DNA of 64,000 nt, taken from Polytrichum commune (taxonomy: Eukaryota; Streptophyta; Polytrichopsida; Polytrichales; Polytrichaceae). How positions within the stretch are numbered: the stretch's first letter is position 1; every line of letters starts with the position of its first letter. Under the pieces are notes generated by a model. That model was not told the DNA's origin, searched no databases, and saw only the letters and a program-made list of their open reading frames with translations. This document shows, piece after piece, positions 59,690-64,000 of this stretch. Made by a program: the position numbers and the translations under genes. The stretch spans positions 35,154,001 through 35,218,000 of the forward strand of contig OX485804.1 in the NCBI GenBank assembly GCA_950295325.1, in the 5' to 3' direction.

Positions 59690-60220
59690 ATTCATCATCC
59701 TCAAAGGTTGGTGTAAGGGGAGGTTGTACCATGCCATTTGATATATATGGCCAAAGAAGTGACACATGAAAGAAATCATGAATCTTGCACATGATTGGCA
59801 ATTGCATGCAATATGGTACGACCTTTATCCTCTTGGTTGTCCAAAATGGGCCAATCTACCATGGTAATAGCTCTCTAGCATCTAGGATCTTCAACTTAAT
59901 GTTGGAAATACTTACAAACACTTGTTGGTCCACTTCATAAAAACTTCTCGTCTTTTTTGTTAGCATTGTATTTATCTCGTTGTTGCACATCAATTACACG
60001 TCCTTTGGCTTAGTTAATTACATCATACACTTGCTTGGCAATATTCTTTGCAGCAAGGAGTTGACATCTATTGTTCTCACTAATTGGTGTCACATGATGA
60101 TGACCTATGTTTACAACAAACAAAAATTTCCATAAGGACAATCCCGCATAGAACATGCATGGACTTCGTGAAAACGTCTTCTCATGCTTTGGAAAGAGAG
60201 GGAAATGGGTGTATTGCAAA
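59690..60220 (-). pseudogene. Ty3/gypsy region after integrase (broken)
   Basis: The minus-strand translation contains NIAKQVYDVIN, then VFVSISNIKLKILDARELLP, an in-frame stop after PW, then IGPF and MCKIHDFFHVSLLWPYISNG. The GPF...KIHDFFHVSLLWPY pattern is the conserved segment downstream of gypsy integrase (usually KIHPVFHVSLLKPY). It is collinear with the integrase fragment and broken by stops. Confidence 0.8.
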
Positions 60221-60611
60221 CATCTATATTATGTGTTTGGATTTTTGTGCAAGGCGGACTAAGATAATGACAAGTGTATTCACGCCCCAACGTTCACCTA
60301 TAATAAGGTCATGTGACTACTTGAATATGTTGGTGTTATAGGGAATGCATGTTGCTCCAAAACATATATATTCAACTGCATGTTTATAATGTACATAAGT
60401 GACATATATTGTTGTGAATTCTTATAATAAATATTAGCAACGGACTGTTAAAAATTTCAAGTATCCATGGTAATAGGCCTTCAATACTCTTGTTCTCTCA
60501 TAATGTTGTAACTTTACACCATCCAATGAGAGATGAATTTAGAGTGTGGACCCGAAGACTGTACACATTCACCTAATTTGGCTTTATCTCTCATATGTTG
60601 TCGTTCATCGC

Positions 60612-60870
60612 TCATATATTAGTTTCCCTTGTAATAACATGTGTCATTGGTTGGCATAAAGTGGCAATTTTGGACAACTTATCCACACATACAAAGATGA
60701 CATCATAACCATAAGTAGAAATTGTTGAGCTAGAGATAAAATTTAGGTTCACCACCTCCCAAATTTTGTTGGGAATCTCCAATAATTGTAACAAACTTGA
60801 TGGCTTCATAATAATAGTTTTTCTCTATTGACAAATCTCACAAGATGACATCATTAATTGAAATGACAAA
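60612..60870 (-). pseudogene. Ty3/gypsy integrase fragment (broken)
   Basis: Minus-strand reading gives SSCEICQ (end of the HHCC zinc finger), an in-frame stop, then KPSSLLQLLEIPNKIWEVVN and YGYDVIFVCVDKLSKIAT. This matches the gypsy integrase pattern (K..GLLQPLPIP...W..SMDFI...DAIFVVVDRLSK). The position normally holding the first catalytic Asp (MDFI) is Asn here (LNFI). The rest of the DDE core is lost. Confidence 0.88.
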
Positions 60871-61339
60871 GTTAGTTTATTCAAAGGGTTGGCTTGGCTT
60901 CATCCAAATATACTTGCCATAATTATGAATGAAACTGAAATTGACGCAACAATTTAAACCTCGTCAATTTCTCTTAAGATACTTTGCCTTGTGTTTTTCA
61001 ACAACAAAATATGCAATGGTATCATAATGCACCTCCTTTTTATAATGCAAATAGGCCCTTCATAAAATATGACAATATTCAACGAAGGAATAATTAATGA
61101 ACAAGTCCCAAATACATTAGACTTTTCAATTTCAATTACAATGTATGTCGTGAGAATTTAGGGCACTTACCTTACCCGCTCCTTTCGCCTCTCTTAACAA
61201 AAAAGAAAAGAAAAAATATTGCATTCCTTATACTTCATAAAGCAACAAGCTCGTGCCCTTCCTTCACAAAATAAGTCTAATTGTCTGCCTAATGCAAAAA
61301 AGTAACAACACACAAAACACCAAGGTACAAGAGTTTGGA

Positions 61340-61351
61340 CCTCTAATACCA
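61340..61351 (-). other. Retrotransposon primer-binding site (tRNA-iMet type)
   Basis: On the minus strand, TGGTATTAGAGG one base from the LTR edge. The canonical site complementary to the 3' end of initiator tRNA-Met is TGGTATCAGAGC; ten of twelve bases match. It fixes the element's orientation. Confidence 0.8.
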
Positions 61352-61352
61352 A

Positions 61353-61704
61353 TGAAACGTCTCTTAAAATTAGAGAGGAAATCAAAAGCATGATCCACCC
61401 AACCTTGAGCCTTATATACTTGTAGGAACTAACACTTGAAGCTCCCCTCAACTAGTTTTCAAGCATGTAGTTAACCAACTGTCCCTCCATGCCTTTGGGG
61501 TGAGTTAAGTGCTCTTAACTAACGATCATTACTTAGGAGCTGATAACATCATGCAACATCATAGCCCCAACTAGTCGGTAACTCCCTTTCAGCTTTTAGA
61601 ATTGTTAGATCTACCATGATGGAGTCATCTAGTCTTACATATAATAGAGTTTAGTTGGAATTAGAGATAGCAAATGTAACTAAACAAACAGATACACGTT
61701 ACAC
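61353..61704 (-). repeat. Ty3/gypsy 5' LTR
   Basis: Partner of 58128-58482; starts TGAAACGTCTCTTAAAATTA on the plus strand next to the primer-binding site and ends near ACGTTACACA. No flanking target duplication could be fixed. Confidence 0.78.
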
Positions 61705-61910
61705 ATGTAAATAGAAACATTGAAAGACATGGGTTCACAAAGATGACCTAAATTTAAATATATACTAGGTTCTTAATATTATTGGTATTGAATTTGATTA
61801 TACTTTCACTTCCTCTTCGTAACAAGTTGTGCTAAACATAGTTTCAATGCGATAGACCAAATAAAACTCAACATTGATACTTGTCGAGGCCTTGTATAAA
61901 TTATTGAGTA

Positions 61911-62977
61911 TAGTCTAACCTTGATAATGTCACACCATCCGTTTCACCAAAAAGAGTGATATAAACAAGGTGTGACATATTTGATAATGTCATATTTTGA
62001 AGATTTGTGCATAATGTGATATTATCAAAAAAAAAAGGTAGAAAATCAAAATAAAATTACAATGTAAAAAAGAAAAAAGAAAAAACGAGACTTCAATGTT
62101 TTTGAATGTAAAATCTAATTCAAAATTGTGAATAGCAACAAGAGCACATCATAATGTGACATTGAGATCAGGTAAAGACCTCTCACTAGAGACAAAGAAG
62201 TTTCTAATGTCACATTGTTTTGTTGATGTTAAATGTGCAACACCAATTCTAATGAGTTTGTCATGGATTTTTTCCATTCCTAACAACTCCAGAGTGTTGA
62301 AAATATGAGAACCTTGGCTAGGCATAAAATTCAAAACATCTTTAGAATATTTTTGTGCATCGCTTAGCTTCACTACTTTAGACTCATCATCACTGCTATC
62401 AACAATCAATGGGTCTACTTCCATGGAATCAAGAACATGTTCGCCATCTTGGACTAATTGCACAAGCTCCTCAGTAGAATATTCCACCTCAAAATCATCT
62501 TCACCTTCCATGTTTATGTACTCCAAAGGACAAAGCTTTTCTACAGGCTTGCCTTCAACATCCAAACCCAAATTCAATGCGGCGATGAGATTGCCCAATT
62601 CCAAAGCTGCTTCCTCCATTTTGAACTTCATATGTTCATCAAAATTGTTGATATCTGCATTCCACTATGTAGTCAATATGGCGGACTCTCTCCAACAATT
62701 TCTAATGGTTTGATCATCTAATTCATGCCATGCCGCCACACGACATGCGCATGACCCTTTCGGCTACTACATTCTGTCCATCCAACCATCACATACAATT
62801 CATCCATACTTGGTATTATCACATTTACACTACGGATTTGGAAAAAAATAGTGACATTACCAAGGGTGATAGGGATAATAACGAGGGAGTTTTACACTAT
62901 GAAAATCGGTTTCAAACTTTTAGGTGACAATATCAAGGTGTTCTATTAACAAGGGTGACATTATCAAGGTTAGACTG
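61911..62977 (-). mobile_element. Tigger/pogo element, internally deleted
   Basis: 1,067 bp between TA dinucleotides (61909-61910 and 62978-62979). The terminal inverted repeats, TAGTCTAACCTTGATAATGT at the left and inversely CAGTCTAACCTTGATAATGT at the right, differ only at the first base. Further internal copies of GATAATGTCA and GTGACATTA lie near both ends. TA duplication plus CAGTCTAACC ends are the known Tc1/mariner-pogo (Tigger) signature. Only the end of a transposase gene remains. Confidence 0.9.
62149..62760 (-). pseudogene. Tigger-like transposase, C-terminal remnant
   Basis: Minus-strand reading: ACRVAAWHELDDQTIRNCWR, then ESAILTT, an in-frame stop, then NADINNFDEHMKFKMEEAAL and an acidic tail of about 150 residues ending LPDLNVTL. 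The AW..L...TIRNCWR motif is the conserved end of the CENP-B/DDE_1 transposase domain. The DDE catalytic core and DNA-binding domains are missing. The downstream segment alone forms a clean 160-codon frame from 62631. Confidence 0.8.
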
Positions 62978-62979
62978 TA

Positions 62980-64000
62980 CGCCACAGAACATCAAAGACA
63001 AAGCAAAGACATCAAGAAACATCTCAAACTTGATCATGTGCTAAGACCCCAAATACAATGAAGGATTAAATGCGTTTCTTGTTTAAAGTTGGAAACCTCT
63101 AAAATCCTTCCTTGCCTAACACTACCTTTGTCTTTGTTATTGTCAAACTAGAACACCTACATGGGATTTGGATGGGTCTCACACGAATGTAAGATTGCCA
63201 AGTGGCAACATTTCATGAGTGACTATTTAATAAAAGCCATAGTATGAAGCATGCGTTGATATGAAGTGTACATAAGGTACGTGAGTGTCATTTGATTCAT
63301 TTTCCAAGTTCTCCAACATCTACCCATTATATTTATACAATAAAAATTGTGTTACGTCAACGAATTGATGATGAAGCATTGGTTAAATCAGGTTGGGATT
63401 GAGCCTTCCTTCATTTAGTTGTGATTATCTAAAGTGCATGTGTGTTGAATATCTACGTATGCCCCTTCCCTCCCAACAATTGTTTTGACTATTCATTATA
63501 TAATAGTTGATCAATTTACACTAGTTTCTTTTAAACACATGTCTTGTTGTGTGTCTATTCTTAGATGTAACCTAATCATGACACACCACTCAATTAAATA
63601 CAAGTTTTTTAAAAATTAAACCTCAAATGCATGGTCGAATTATGGTAAGAGAATCAAATCATCAATTTCCAAATCTTTATTGGAGATACTCCTTCCACAA
63701 GATGTTTAAGTCAGGTTAGAATGAATGTTTTGACTGTTGGGATTGAGCAAAAGATTCGAGTTTTAGTGTCCATACCATTAATTGAAATTTGAGTGCCCAA
63801 AATACAAACCGAATTTCAAGGATGCTTTAATCATGTGCCTCTTGTAACTTTTCTCCTTTGCAACTTTTTATGTAGTACTGAATACACACTATCTCTACCA
63901 CAAATGAAAGTCAAATGAGATTTTATGCTTACAATATATTTATTTTCAATTTTATATTTTCTACATGCAAAAACTCATAACCAATTCAAATATGATGTTG
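62980..64000. other. Gene-free stretch to window end
   Basis: No gene recognised. Degenerate family G similarity near 63180-63340 and family F fragments near 63470-63610. Confidence 0.5.

Larger units (their letters stand above)
58128..61704 (-). mobile_element. Decayed Ty3/gypsy LTR retrotransposon
   Basis: Two direct repeats of about 352-355 bp (58128-58482 and 61353-61704) enclose pol fragments on the minus strand. Next to the upstream LTR is a primer-binding site; downstream fragments match integrase and the segment after integrase. At 3.6 kb the element lacks recognisable gag, protease and reverse transcriptase, so the interior is deleted as well as mutated. LTRs have many differences, so it is old. 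Confidence 0.85.

Noticed and set aside
62423-62721. Plus-strand frames of 87-96 codons opposite the Tigger remnant
   Set aside because: Antisense of the minus-strand transposase tail, which has the recognisable motif.

Overview
This window is plant nuclear DNA. It carries three spliced genes whose products match land-plant families (APC15, a two-zinc-finger-plus-PADR1 PARP1, and a DHHC palmitoyltransferase with the plant-type N terminus). They sit in an AT-rich background crowded with small inverted-repeat transposons, a hAT element, a SINE, a Ty3/gypsy relic and a Tigger/pogo relic. The species cannot be fixed from the sequence; intron sizes (about 80 to 1,300 bp) and repeat content fit a moderate to large plant genome.

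Layout. 1-10.9 kb: gene-free, dispersed repeats and MITEs. 11.06-11.61 kb (+): two-exon APC15, a small subunit of the anaphase-promoting complex. 12.77-23.31 kb (-): PARP1, 22 exons, 1,049 residues, tail-to-tail with APC15. Every exon junction I placed keeps frame, and zinc ligands and catalytic H-Y-E are present with the family spacing. 23.3-28.35 kb: gene-free. 28.35-33.49 kb (-): DHHC-type S-acyltransferase, 10 exons, 786 residues, with a 14-residue first exon and a GC-AG first intron; an approximately 206-226 bp tandem repeat lies just upstream. 35-49 kb: gene-free, with several Harbinger/Tourist-like MITEs, two of them nested in another inverted-repeat element, one of which was then hit by a tRNA-derived SINE. 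49.43-53.63 kb: a structurally complete hAT transposon with an uninterrupted 744-codon transposase, 20 bp inverted repeats and a perfect 8 bp target duplication, inserted into the terminal repeat of a MITE. 54-58 kb: gene-free, with a GC-rich telo-box-bearing promoter-like island but no gene behind it. 58.13-61.70 kb: decayed Ty3/gypsy element (two LTRs, iMet-type primer site, integrase remnant, minus strand). 61.91-62.98 kb: internally deleted Tigger/pogo element.

The host genes are unrelated housekeeping functions (cell-cycle ubiquitination, DNA-damage ADP-ribosylation, membrane-protein lipidation) and do not form a pathway. The most notable content is the transposon stratigraphy: two independent nests can be resolved to the base because target duplications and uninterrupted sister copies are present in the same window. 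Local tandem duplication (52-240 bp units) recurs in introns, a promoter, the hAT element and intergenic DNA.
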